From: Nigrospora sphaerica
Lineage: Eukaryota; Ascomycota; Sordariomycetes; Amphisphaeriales; Apiosporaceae
DNA length: 64,000 bases
NCBI GenBank assembly: GCA_018287875.1
Contig: JAGVVL010000001.1
Coordinates: 7,998,001-8,062,000 of the forward strand
Direction: 5' to 3'
Shown here: piece by piece, positions 12,186 through 22,947 of the stretch
How the letters are laid out: every line of letters begins with the position of its first letter
Numbering within the stretch: the stretch's first letter is position 1
Position numbers and translations under genes: made by a program
The notes under the pieces: generated by a model
What the model saw: only the letters and a program-made list of their open reading frames with translations
What the model was told of the DNA's origin: nothing
Databases searched by the model: none

Positions 12186-13003
12186 TTAGGCCGAAATAGC
12201 AATGTCGGCACAGCTGATGTAGATCTGGCCGGTCTGGAACGAGTTCCACTGGAACTGCAGCAGGGTGTGATTGGAGACGAAGTTCTCGGGCAGGCGGATC
12301 TTCTTGGAGACGGTGTAGCCGCCGGCGATGGTGGTGGCGCAAGAGCCGAGGGGCGCGGCGTCGACGCCCTGGCAGGCGCGGCGGTCGTTGGAATCGAACT
12401 TGTTGCAGGTGAACCAGTCGTTGCGGTAGCAGGGCTGGTCGGACCCGCCGCAGTCAGGGCTGTAGCCGCAGGCCTGGCCGGCGACGTTGGTGCAAGGCAG
12501 GACGCCGGCGGCGAAGCAGTCCTGCGCCGCCTGCTTCTCGGCTGCGCTCGGCATGTAGCCCGGCGTCAGGAACTTGTCCACGAGCGCCTGGTCGCGGCAG
12601 ACGCGGTAGCTGAACATGCCGCCGTGGTCGCCGTTGTGGTCCACGCACCACTGCACGTCGATCACCTGGCCCGCCGCGTACGTCACCACCGGCTCCTCGC
12701 CCCAGGCGCCGGCCGGGTAGTTGTAATCAGTGCTCACGCGGGCGTTATAGCCGCAGACGCCGCTGCGGCCAACGGGCGCCGCGTCCAGGTCCGGCCACGA
12801 CGAGACGGGTTCCAGAATGGAACACTCGGGGCAGGTATCACTGCCGGCCTGTGCGATTTTGCTTTAGTTGCGGTCCAGTGGCCAAAATCTGGTGCTAGCC
12901 GACTCACCTCGAACCCAAGCCGGGTTCTGCTAGGCGGGATCGTCAAGTAGCCGTGGCCATACGCCGTTGAGGCAAATACCAAGGAGGCAAGAAAGGCGAT
13001 CAT
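12186..13003 (-). CDS. AA13-type lytic polysaccharide monooxygenase (starch-active), no CBM20
   Basis: Secreted copper enzyme of the AA13 type, which cleaves starch oxidatively and supports amylase action. Two exons (13003-12908 and 12848-12186) around a 59-bp intron (12849-12907) give 252 residues. A 16-residue signal peptide ends in AYG, so the mature protein starts with His17, as required for the copper histidine brace. The N-terminus [16 protein letters not shown], the GDHGGMFSY segment with the second probable copper His, the many paired cysteines and the end [18 protein letters not shown], with the axial-type Tyr, all match the AA13 pattern as I know it. The frame stops just after the catalytic domain, so the C-terminal CBM20 found in some AA13 enzymes is absent. 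A TATA-like box lies about 100 bp upstream. Family assignment rests on recalled motifs, not on a search. Confidence 0.85.
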
Positions 13004-13101
13004 GTTGTTGACCGAGGAGTGAGGGCTTGCAGGCGGGTGTTGGATTCGTCGTTGTGACTGCGAACTCGTCGATATCCGTAGAGAGATAGAATTAAACCAA
13101 C

Positions 13102-13109
13102 TATTTATA
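13102..13109 (-). promoter_or_regulatory. TATA box of the AA13 gene
   Basis: TATAAATA on the minus strand, 99 bases upstream of the ATG at 13003. This is a typical position for a regulated secreted-enzyme gene of a filamentous fungus. No experimental start site is known. Confidence 0.5.
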
Positions 13110-15470
13110 CCTCGTCGGCCGGCATACCGAGGGCCTTGATGCCATGACGGTCCAAGGGCACCCCGGTGGAAACGGGCTTCCCTGCGTTGGTCTATCCACT
13201 GTCTGCCTAGGCTCAAGACCTCCCTTCCAGTGCTGACTCCAGCGCAGAGATCACGAGTGACAGCGAACATGCTGCCGTTTCTCCACAACACGCCGGGGCG
13301 GAGCCCCGAATGCTGAGGCGACGGAGATGCGGCGGAGTTTCCTCTGGGCCAAGACTCATTCCGCTCCTGCAGATGTAGTGTTGTGATCTGGTTATGTGAC
13401 AAAAAGGCCCGACTACCCCAGACGTACGTAGCTGGGGCGGAGGCTACAGCTGTAGGCGGTATGACGTCCGGTATAGAAGGTGTCGAGGCAGCTCAGGTGA
13501 TCCTAGTCTGTTGCGGCTTCCAGCCTGGTGACTTTCCATCGTACAGACGGTGGCAGGGGCCCGGAAGGTTGTGAGTACGTTGCTGATGGGGGGCAGAGGA
13601 GGGGGGACACGCTGCCACCTACCATATGAAACTTGGCACCGGGATGGAAGGGCTTGAAGGGGAGAGAACCCGACGTCCGAGATGGTGCGGCCGGGGTGCA
13701 TCTTGCTACCCCAGATCCACTGCGACCCTTGCCCAAAACTCCGACACGCGCTCCGCCGCCGCCGCCGACAGACGGATCACATGGCGCCGGCCCTTCTGTC
13801 GGTACTACTATGCACGTAACCGCGGATAGGCGAGCCGCAAGCCCCCCTTCCCTCCAGACGGATTGGCCGTCCATGGGCGGGCTCGGCCGTCTCTTGCCCC
13901 CGCATAAGATCGGTTTTCGGGCCTTTATAGAATCGAACCCAACCCCCATCTGGGGTATTACCCCGCCACCGTCCCAGGTCTTCTTGGCGCCAGGCCACGT
14001 GTGGTCGAAGATGAGAACATTCAGCACCGAGACGGTTATGCGTGGAAGCTGGCAGGCGGGCCGGGCGTTACGGGGCGGTCAAGTTCGGGCAAACTGGGGC
14101 CGTTTACGCATTCGGCATCGTGGGGGGTTCTGGCGTGAAAAGTCCCGTGGCCCTCAAGTCGTCATTCAACCCATCATTGGAGTTTTCACATGCCGAACAT
14201 GGCCACAGAAATTCATCCCAAAAGATGAAGCCAATCGGGGAGGGAGTTGTTCGCATCGCCCACTTGTGTAGAGTCACAAAGAGCCAGTCTGAAGCGAGGG
14301 AGCAAAGTTGACGACAACCCCACGCCCTTGTCCGTGGGCCGATCAGTTACCATCCCGGGAGTCTTTCCAGCGGCCGTTTGGCTACTGTAGCTTTCTTCGC
14401 GCTCGATATTTCAGGTTCTGAGGTCGCTGGTTTAGTTTCTTGTTTTTGGAAGGAGGGACATCGCACAACTGGCTGGACGTGGGGAACCAGATCGGGAATC
14501 TGCAATGGCCTTTTGGTACTCGGCAACATACCTGAATAGGTATGCGCAGTGATGAATAATCACCGGGTACTCCAGAGCATCTGGAGACTAGGGCCTAGGG
14601 AAGCGGCTTATGACGCCAGCCGTACAGTCTTGTCGGGTAGCTAGGTAAGTAGAAGATGCTCCTTATCTTCCAGTTATAACCTAGGCAGGGTGTGATGGTA
14701 TCGATGCCTCCATTTCTAGCAGGGGCTGGATAAAAAGTGGGGTGTACAATCCATCTTCTGGTCTGCTTCCCACTGATTGGTTCCCTGCCAAAGTTCAAAA
14801 TCCCCATTCGCGGGCCGTTTTCAAAACTCGTGCAAAATTCTACTGCCAGCCGTGCCAGCTTTCTTTTCCTCCGCACTCATCGTTACAACCTCTGCTGGGC
14901 GCCCCCTCATCCCATCCTCATCTGCCATGAAGAGCCGCAACTGCCTCCCGCTGTCTCGTGCTTGGAATTGCTCCCCTGCTCCGGCTGGATTATGGACGAG
15001 CGGCTCGTGCGGCATCATGCTGGTAGGTTTAAAACAAATGTAGAGAACCGTCGATGCGAATGCGGAAAAGCTTCATCGACTTTCCATCACGGGTGGCTCC
15101 CGTGGCCTGCCGCATACCAATACCGTCTTTTGCCATGCTCGGTCAGCCTCGTACCCACGACTGATCTTGAGCCGGATACCTCGCTCGAGTGTACAAGACA
15201 AGATTAAAACCCGTACAACGTTTTTTGAGTGCGGAACCTCCTGGCTGTAGCATCGAGGATTCCGCAATTTATCTGTTGTCACATACCCTAAGACACGCCT
15301 GGACAGGTGTGCATGAATGCCAAAAACTACATTAAATTGTTCGTATTCATTTGCCCGCTAGGACGACTCTTGTCATAACTACAAAACAGTGCACTGCGGG
15401 CAATCTTCCACTTTGACAAAGTACAGCACAGCGTCTCTCTACGAGGCTACATTCTCCGTGGCCGCCTTCT
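13110..15470. other. Intergenic region between the AA13 and CPY genes
   Basis: About 2.4 kb holding the AA13 upstream region and, on the right, the 3' flank of the carboxypeptidase gene. Scattered open frames (13503-14027 on -, 14737-15207 on +) have no recognisable domain, codon bias or splice structure. No repeat or RNA gene is seen. Confidence 0.5.
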
Positions 15471-17192
15471 TTACGCGTACCACTCGCCGGCGAGCCAGCG
15501 GTTGAAGAAGTCCAGCGACCCCTCGGGCTGGTTGAAGGGGACCATGTGTCCAGCCTCGTAGATGCGCATGAAGGTAAAGTTTCCACTGCTCTTCACCTGG
15601 CCGTAATCCTTGCCGCCCACCGTCAGGTCCTTCATCTTGGCGGCGTTGAAGTCTTTCTTGCCACCCCAGACAAGCTCCTCCGACCAGGCCTTGTTGCCGA
15701 GCCAGTTGCAGATGTAGTCAGCATCACCGGCGTAGATGAGGACGGGGATCTGCTTGAGAATGTCGGGAACCAGCAGGTGGAAAGGCTTGGACCAGTCGCC
15801 GTTGAAGAGGAAGTTGCGGTTGACATCCGTGTTGCAGCTCTCGTAATCATTCACCTCAGCGCCAACGGCCTTCATGACCTCGGGCTTGTTCAGATACTCG
15901 GCGATCCAAGCCGTCTGGGTGTAGCACAGGTTCTGCTGGTCCTTGCACTTCTCCCGAATGTCGTAGACGTTGTATCCGGAACGCTGGAAGGGACCAATCA
16001 GGGCGTTGTTGCAGTAGATGGCGCTGGGCACGCACTGCCAGACGCTCTGAGAATCGTAGCAGCCCTGGATCAAAGACTGGCACCTGGGGAGCGCGTTGTC
16101 CATCGACTGGCATTCACTCTCGTCCAGGACGGGCCCGTAGTGGCTGCCGTCGTCGCCACAGGCCATGGGGCGGTACTCGGCGTACTGCGTCTTGGGGTCG
16201 GTCAGACCGTTGCCAATGGCAATGCTCTTGAGGTTGATGTTGCGGTTCTTGTGCGACAGGATCTCCGAAGCAAAGACGGGGATGTAGTGGCCGGCGTAGG
16301 ATTCACCCGAAATGTGGAAGTCCTGCTTGGCGTACTCGGGGAAGTTGTGGAAGAAGAGGGTGAGGAGGGCGTAGATGTCCTTGCTGGCGGCAACAGTGTT
16401 GGAGACGGTGCCGCCGCTGTACGAGTAGCCGGTGTTGACCGGTTGGTCGATAAAGATGACCGAGGCGTTGCTGTTCCACGAGTAGTCGTTGTACACGAGT
16501 TTGAGCTTGGAATCGACACTGGAGGGGCCGAGCTCCATGAAGAGACCCATCATGGAGGAGCAGCCGGGGCCGCCGTTCAGCCACAAGACGACGGGGTCGT
16601 TCTTGGGGTCGTTTCTCGACTCGAAGAACCCTAGCAGTCAATTGTCAGCAAGATGGCGAAGGGAACCCCGGGGGGTGTGTCCATAGTGGTCCGAGAGCTT
16701 ACAGTAGAACAGGTGCTTGTCGTTGGCCTCGTCGTCAAGGTATCCGGAGTACTGCTTGACCTTGTCGACGCCCAGCGACGACGGGTCCACCTTCTTCGCT
16801 CGCAGATTGTAGGCCTCGAGACTGCCGTCGACCTTACGGTGCTTGACGCCATCCGTCTCGACCCAGATGTTCTGGATGTCGGCACCCTTGACGATGTGGT
16901 CCCAGGCGCTGTCGGGCTTGCGCTTGTGAGCCTTGGGGCGGGAGACCATGTTCTGGGCCTTCTCCATGAAGCCAGGCACCAGCAAGCTCAACTCCTGCCA
17001 GAGGCCCTTGGCCTCGGCGGGGATGGCACCAAAGGCCTCCTCCAGGGACTCGAAAGTCGCCTGGAAGGTAGACTGCGCCGAATCGACGACGGGCTGGACG
17101 GTGTCGTGGAAACCGCCGAGCACCTGCTGCTCGTGCTGAGCCACAGCCGCCGAGGCCGCGCCCAGCAGAAGCGTGGAGGTAGAAACTCTCAT
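15471..17192 (-). CDS. Carboxypeptidase Y homologue A (vacuolar serine carboxypeptidase)
   Basis: Vacuolar S10-family serine carboxypeptidase that removes C-terminal residues from peptides. Exons 17192-16703 and 16630-15471 flank a 72-bp intron (16631-16702) with a GCTGAC branch site; the junction rebuilds the Trp in FYWFFESRND and gives 549 residues, close to Aspergillus CpyA. A hydrophobic signal peptide ([18 protein letters not shown]) is followed by a propeptide of roughly 100 residues and then the mature enzyme. The oxyanion-region motif LNGGPGCSS is present. The triad is Ser274 in GESYAGHY, Asp468 in [12 protein letters not shown] and His525 in [10 protein letters not shown], with spacing close to yeast CPY. 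Multiple cysteines agree with the family disulphides. The first ATG of the longer frame, at 17270, is out of context; the one at 17192 starts the signal peptide directly. It is followed in the same orientation by the AA13 gene 2.5 kb away, with no sign of co-transcription. Confidence 0.95.
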
Positions 17193-18709
17193 GATGGGCA
17201 ACAGTGAGAGGAGGCTTGCGACAGCAGTCGGACAAGCAGGCAGAGAGTTGGGTTGGGTTGGCAGTAACAAACCCGATGATGAGGAAGGAAGAAGGGGGAG
17301 GAAAGAATGATGGAAAGGATGATGGAAAGATATCGGCCTTGATATGTAAGAAAGACGGGATGGGAAAGGCTGGACCTGGATGGATGGATCGACCTGGCAC
17401 CCGGGTGGCCGGTCTTGTGACTGGTGCTGGATGGAGCTTCGACGCGAACACTGGGCACTTGGCGTCGCCTGGACTGGGGGAAGCTCTGAAACCTTGAGGG
17501 TCTAGCGTCATGGGCGGTGCCTGGCCGGAGTAGTCTCTTAACGCGGTTGGGGCGAAATCCCCCGCTTCGTGCGATAGCGGGCTACTGGGATCCTGTCAGA
17601 CAACCTGCCCGGGGTGGACGAGGGCCCTGACTGATAAGCGTCATCGCGGACACCCCAACTAGCAGCTGCGTGGGCCAGGGGATGCTTGCCAGCTTGCGTG
17701 GGCTATTGCTGCGTTGTCGTCGGCATGCCGCCTGCGGACGCTCAGGGGCTGGAGAAGGGGGCGGGGGATCGATAGAGGGACCGGAATCCCATCCTCGAGA
17801 GCTCGCTGGCGCTGGCTGCCAACGCCGATAACGAGGCGGACAGGCCCCAGGCCGACGAATGGCCTCCTTCATGCATCCGACTGCAGGTACGGAGTGAGCT
17901 GGCCTACAGGCGCCCAGGCTGCAAGTAGTGGAAATGTACGATGTATCTTCCTTGTGTTTCCCAGGTCATGACCTTTTGTTTTCCATCGTCGCCGTGTTCT
18001 CACCTCAGTCCATTAAGGACTGTGCGAAGTGTACGGTTACCCCAGTGGGCCTAATGGAGGGGGGAGAATGGATGGGCAGTTTGTTCCTTCCGTGGGGGAC
18101 AGACGGTACGGATCATGATCCGTAAGTACCGGGCATAATGCATAACAAGTACACTGTATCGAGCACGCGCCAACGATAATGTGGTGGGGTCCCTTTTAGA
18201 TAAGTACGTTAGAGGTGCTTCTTGCAGCTGCATAACGGCACATTTCACTTATGCCCCAAGCTCGTTGGGTTTTTATACAGGAGAACCGGGACCAATGACA
18301 TCGACCAACTCTGCAGGCCCCTCCGTATGACTCTTAGGCGGTTCCTGGCAGAGGCGCCGCATAAAATATTTCCGCAGCAAAGCTCTCTCAACCTATTACC
18401 CGATTTTGCGACGGCTCGAGAAAGAACTTAGACGACGGGCCTTTTTCCTTCTCCGCTCATAGAAGCCATACAAGCAGACGAGCGACCCGAGCGACACAAA
18501 TCCTGCGATAAATACCGGCCCGCTACAGAAATACCAACGTGAATAGCCCCTCCGCGCCCGCTTTCACGTGCGCTCGTGCGCTGCCTGCGATTCCCGACAC
18601 TGATAGACTGCGACGTACCGCGGGGCCCGACAAGAGACGGTGTGCACCGCCGGACGAGCAAGCAAACCGCGCCCCGTGACGAGCGCCGCCCACGCGAACC
18701 ACGCCCACC
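17193..18709. other. Divergent intergenic region between CPY and SDO1
   Basis: 1.5 kb of shared upstream DNA for two divergently transcribed genes. Short pyrimidine-rich tracts lie near the CPY start on the minus strand and a CA-rich leader precedes the SDO1 ATG. No gene is recognised. Confidence 0.5.
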
Positions 18710-19654
18710 ATGTCGCGGCAAATCAGTCAGCCCAGCAATCAGATCAAGCTCACCAACGTGAGCCTGGTGCGGCTGAAGAAAGGCAAAAAGCGCTTCGAGC
18801 TCGCGTGCTACAAGAACAAGGTCCTCGAGTGGCGCCAGGGCATCGAGACGGACCTGGATGAGGTGCTGCAGATCCCCACCGTGTTCCTGAACGTGTCCAA
18901 GGGCCAGACGGCCCCCAAGGAGGACCTGGCCAAGGCCTTCGGTAAGGACAAGCCGACCGACGAAATCATCCTCGAGATCTTGAAGAAGGGCGAGCTGCAA
19001 GTCGGCGACAAGGAGCGCGCCGCCCAGCTGGACCGTGTGCACAACGAGGTCATCAGCATCGTGGCGAGCAAACTGGTCGACCCGCGGACCAAGCGCGTCT
19101 ACACGACGGGTATGATCGAGAAGGCGCTGGACATGCTGAGCTCCCAGGCGCACCAGGGTGCCGCCACTGCTAACAGCGCCACCAAGAGCGCCGCCGGCAG
19201 CGGCACCGGGACCCCGGCCACCGGCGACGACGGCGAGGCCAAGCCCCGGCCCAAGGAGCACAACTGGACGGGCGTCGTCACCACCAAGAGCGCGAAAAGC
19301 CAGGCGCTCGAGGCCATGAAGGCTCTGATTGCCCACCAGCCCATTCCCGTGTCGAGAGCGCGCATGCGGCTCCGCATCACCTGCTCCACCAACGTGCTGA
19401 AGCAGTCGGTTAAGGCGCCCAAAGCCAGCGAGGGCGCCGAGGGCGACCAAAAGGCCGCCCCCGGTACCGTCAAAGACAAGATCCTGGGCTACGTCGAGCA
19501 GGTCGAGACCCAGGACGTCATGGGGTCTGAGTGGGAAGTGGTCGGCTTCGTGGAACCGGGTGCCTTTAAGGCCCTTTCCGACTTTCTGGGGAACGAGACC
19601 AAGGGGCAAGGACGGTGCGAAGTGCTAGATATGGCAGTCACGCACGAGGATTAA
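18710..19654 (+). CDS. SDO1/SBDS ribosome maturation protein
   Basis: Homologue of yeast Sdo1 and human SBDS, which together with the GTPase Efl1 releases Tif6/eIF6 from nascent 60S subunits in the cytoplasm. It is a single uninterrupted frame of 314 residues starting at ATG in the good context CACCATGTCG. The N-terminal FYSH domain is clear (IKLTNVSLVRLKKGKKRFEL, YKNKVLEWR, VFLNVSKG), followed by the helical domain II (DEIILEILKKGELQVGDKER) and a ferredoxin-like domain III. It is longer than human SBDS (250 residues) because of an Ala/Thr/Ser/Gly-rich linker at about residues 143-185 and a second small insertion near 235-255; such insertions occur in other filamentous ascomycetes. It faces RPS18 tail to tail across 432 bp. 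No intron is needed. Confidence 0.95.
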   Translation: MSRQISQPSNQIKLTNVSLVRLKKGKKRFELACYKNKVLEWRQGIETDLDEVLQIPTVFLNVSKGQTAPKEDLAKAFGKDKPTDEIILEILKKGELQVGDKERAAQLDRVHNEVISIVASKLVDPRTKRVYTTGMIEKALDMLSSQAHQGAATANSATKSAAGSGTGTPATGDDGEAKPRPKEHNWTGVVTTKSAKSQALEAMKALIAHQPIPVSRARMRLRITCSTNVLKQSVKAPKASEGAEGDQKAAPGTVKDKILGYVEQVETQDVMGSEWEVVGFVEPGAFKALSDFLGNETKGQGRCEVLDMAVTHED

Positions 19655-20086
19655 TGAACACAAAACGCCATTCGTTTCCTACCGCTGGAGTACCAAGCGA
19701 TGTGTACGAAGCAATTCAGCAGGGTCGCCAGGCCCTTATGACCTTACGAAGTGAACGAAATATTCACAACCTCGAGACGAATACAGCAACCCGCGCCTGA
19801 GAGCAGCCGAGGAATTGCTTGCCAAAACATCCTCCCGGCCGTCCCCGATTCAAAAGTGCGCAATATAAGTCGAACGTTGGTTTGGGAAGACGACGTCTCT
19901 GATTCTTTTTTAGAGTACATCCATGACTGTCCAGATCCTTTCCGCAAAGCAAGCCACATGGTATGACCGATGCCCCATGATGATGTACGTAATTTCAGTC
20001 CCTTCACGCCATTCCCATCGCAACGAAAGAGAAAGAAGACCAGAGACCATGAAACCACTCTTTTGTTTGCCACAGAGCGAAATCGT
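19655..20086. other. Convergent 3' intergenic region of SDO1 and RPS18
   Basis: 432 bp between two stop codons. It should hold both 3' UTRs and poly(A) sites. No other feature is seen. Confidence 0.6.
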
Positions 20087-20830
20087 TTAGCCACCCTTCT
20101 TCTTGGAGACACCGACAGTCCGGCCGCGGCGACCAGTGGTCTTGGTGTGCTGGCCGCGGACACGGAGGCCCCAGTAGTGACGGAGACCACGGTGGGCCCG
20201 GATCTTCTTGAGGCGCTCCAGGTCGTCACGGAACTTCGAGTCGACACCGTTGGCCAGGGTGTGGATGTCCTTGCCATCGGTGATATCACGCTGTCGGTTG
20301 AGGAACCAAGTGGGGATCTTGTACTGGGTGGGGTTCTGAACGATGGTGACGATACGCTCGAGCTCTTCCGAGGTGAGCTCACCGGCGCTGCGAGTAACGA
20401 GTTAGTGCCTGCTGTGTGCCATCGGGCGTGGGCGACGAGGACACCCGGAGGAGGTGAACGGATGCCGGGTGGCGGGGCGGGACTGGCATACCGCTTGTTC
20501 AGATCGACATCGGCCTTCTTGCAGACCAGGTTGGAGTAGCGGCGACCGACACCCTTGATTCGGGTCAGGGCGTACATGACCTTCTCCTCACCCTTAACGT
20601 TGGTGTTAAGGAGACGGAGAATCTGTGGGAGCCCGGTCAGCCAATCTGGTCCATATGCCCGCCTACTTCCAGCAAGGCGTATCCGAGTCGTCGCGCGCGG
20701 CGGGCGGGGGCGAGTTTCGAGGGCGTCGAGGACCGAGGCGCCTCGCGGCCGTCGCGGCGAGGGGAAGCAGAGCGCGAAAGGGCAGACTTACGAACTGGAA
20801 GTTCGTCTTCTCTCCCGAGACGAGCGACAT
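20087..20830 (-). CDS. 40S ribosomal protein S18 (uS13)
   Basis: Cytosolic small-subunit protein uS13, located in the 40S head near the A and P sites. Three exons (20830-20792, 20622-20492, 20387-20087) with introns of 169 and 104 bp give exactly 156 residues, the standard length. The N-terminus [13 protein letters not shown] joins across intron 1 to [19 protein letters not shown]. The helix-hairpin-helix core [18 protein letters not shown] and the highly basic C-terminal tail ([20 protein letters not shown]) are diagnostic. A first intron after only 13 codons is common in fungal ribosomal protein genes and often aids expression. The reading frame is preserved across both junctions. Confidence 0.97.
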
Positions 20831-22947
20831 GATGGGCAACCTGTTGATGGAGGTTTGCCTGTGTGGGTGGTGTCTGTCAGTCGGAGGGTTCAAGGCTGGA
20901 AGGAGATAAATCGATCCGTGGTTTTTTGCTGGTGCACATACGAAAAAGAGAAAGTGCGCCGGGGCCGGAAAAACCCTCCGTGTGTGGGCTTCCATGCCAA
21001 TGCCCCCTTCGCGCGGCAAAAGAGTGGGTCGGGGACAAATCCTTCAATCGCGGTTACGGTAAGAAACCTGCATCAGTCTCTACCGTAACAAGTACTTGAG
21101 CACGCGCATCTCCCACTCCCATCCCACTGCAACAAGGAAAAAGGCCCTCCGTGGCATTGAACAACTTCCGAAACCCGTTCCGAGCCTGTTCGGGTCGACC
21201 TTTCCAACCTTGCTAAGGGGCACAATGGCTGGATGAGCTTGCGAAACCGCGCTGGGTGAGCCCTGAACAGGAGGCGCGTGTGTGCCGCACGCAAACCCAC
21301 CCCTCCGGGTCGAGTTGCATCTGCCCTACCAAATGGGCTGGCTTCTGTTGCGGGGGTCCAAACCGCCCATGCTGGTCTTCGACCATCTCGAACAGACCGT
21401 GAACCCGTGGTGATGGTTGCACATCCACTTGGGATTCCGGTGCTCACCTGCCCGGCCGAGCTGCCGCTCCTGTCAGATGATCAGCTCCTGCTCTGCCTTT
21501 GCAGCCATGGCAATGACGCTCTCCGACAGACTCGGATAACCTTGTTCTCCCCTCGTTCCGATCTGCTGCCCTCTTGCTGCCGAACGAATCCACTACCCTG
21601 GGGCGGTTCGTGAAAGTTCACAACCCCCTTTGCCCCGACAATTACAGCGGCCTATGATGAAAGAAATCATACACTCGACGAGGTTATACCCTCATGTGAG
21701 TATTCATACACTGAAAATTCTGAGGCCAGAATGAATTATGCGGGTTCGTGATGAAAGAGTCAGCCTGTGAAGACAATTTGAAGTTGCTACAGCAGCCACG
21801 TAACTATAGCAAGAAAATATCGAACAATAGGAATAACAATTTATACGATCTACCTATCTTGCCTATGTTCATGTCTGTGCCTGAGTGAACGATGCGGTGG
21901 TGTGAGGGGTTGGGTATATCTGGGTTATTCCCGCCGCCACATGTGAGGGATGGGCCCTCAAAACGAATAGCTTAGTTAACTACATAAGTATCTAGCATCC
22001 ATACTGCTGCTACTTCTCACTGTTTTCCAGCACCGCGAGGCGGTTCACACGTGGTCGTTTCGACACCACGTGTTGTCATGACGCGAATCTGAAAAGAATT
22101 AGGCGAGGACGGAAACCTAGAGAGCCCTTCCCTGCGCAGCAACGATGTTCTTGTGAGAGCGCCCGTCAGTCGGTCTCTGCTAGCAGCAAGGGCAACAACA
22201 GTCCAAGCATTCGGCGAAGAGTACGGCCGCACGTATGCCCGCGCAAAGCGACTTGCTCCGCCGGCAGCGATTGTCCCGTTCGCCCGTCTGCCGCGCCAGG
22301 CACACTTACACCAGCGCCGCTGCCTCGCAGTGACGGGATCTCTTGGTGCGAGGAAGCCATGGTCACGGGTTGTGTTGGACGCTTCAGACTTCTGGTCAGA
22401 TACGCCGACGCGATGGCCGCCATCGGACGGTAGACTTACCGGTTGCTCGACGAACGGCTCTACTGTCACAGCGATGGCATTCATCGGTGGTTGAAGCGGA
22501 GCCGAGGCCGATGCCATGGTCGCGCACTGGCTACCATAGAGACACGGTTCAAGAGCAAAAAATGGGCTTCCATATCGTATTTATTCGAGGTATTACCTGC
22601 CGTCAAGCAAGCCCTGCCAAATGCGTCTCGCTACCAGAATGCTGTACCTGGTATACATACGGCCACCCCGCAATCCTCCCTATCCGTGTAGGGGCTTCAA
22701 CTTGCGGCGGTGACGCCAAACGAGAACTCTAACGTCCACGGACTGAATGCTTCTGTAACAATAGCATCTTGGAGCAACAGCTTTGGTGAGCATATAACAG
22801 TGAACTGTGCTGATCTTACAACGCCCACATACCTAACCGTCCAGCCCTCGGACTTGAGCCTGGATCAAGAAGCAATGTGGCCTGAAGCGACCCGTCGCTG
22901 TCTGTAGGATCTGCCATTCATGCCTGGGATTCGCACGGGTTGTGCAT
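20831..22947. other. Intergenic region between RPS18 and RPA49
   Basis: 2.1 kb carrying the RPS18 promoter on the left and the RPA49 3' flank on the right. The part from about 21640 to 22010 is noticeably AT-richer than its surroundings and contains a possible C/D-box snoRNA (21743-21890). An open frame at 22017-22517 (-) is a weak small-gene candidate. Confidence 0.5.
21743..21890 (+). ncRNA. Possible C/D-box snoRNA (weak candidate)
   Basis: A perfect C box GTGATGA (21748-21754) is immediately preceded by GTTC and pairs in arrangement with a D box CTGA (21881-21884) followed by GTGAAC, so a short GTTC/GAAC terminal stem can bring the boxes together. It lies in an AT-richer island between two ribosome-related genes. 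The C-to-D distance, about 127 bases, is long for the class, no clear C'/D' pair is seen, and I could not match a guide segment to rRNA. Chance occurrence is quite possible. Confidence 0.2.

Noticed and set aside
12132..12950. 272-codon open frame on + antisense to the AA13 gene
   Set aside because: Ala/Val/Gly-rich shadow frame running through the AA13 intron; no similarity to a family.
15546..16634. 362-codon open frame on + antisense to CPY
   Set aside because: Its translation is a Val/Leu/Gly-rich mirror of the CPY gene, caused by G/C at third codon positions; no domain or splice logic.
18428..19609. 393-codon open frame on - antisense to SDO1
   Set aside because: Longer than SDO1 itself but again a shadow of strong third-position GC bias; SDO1 is unmistakable on the other strand.
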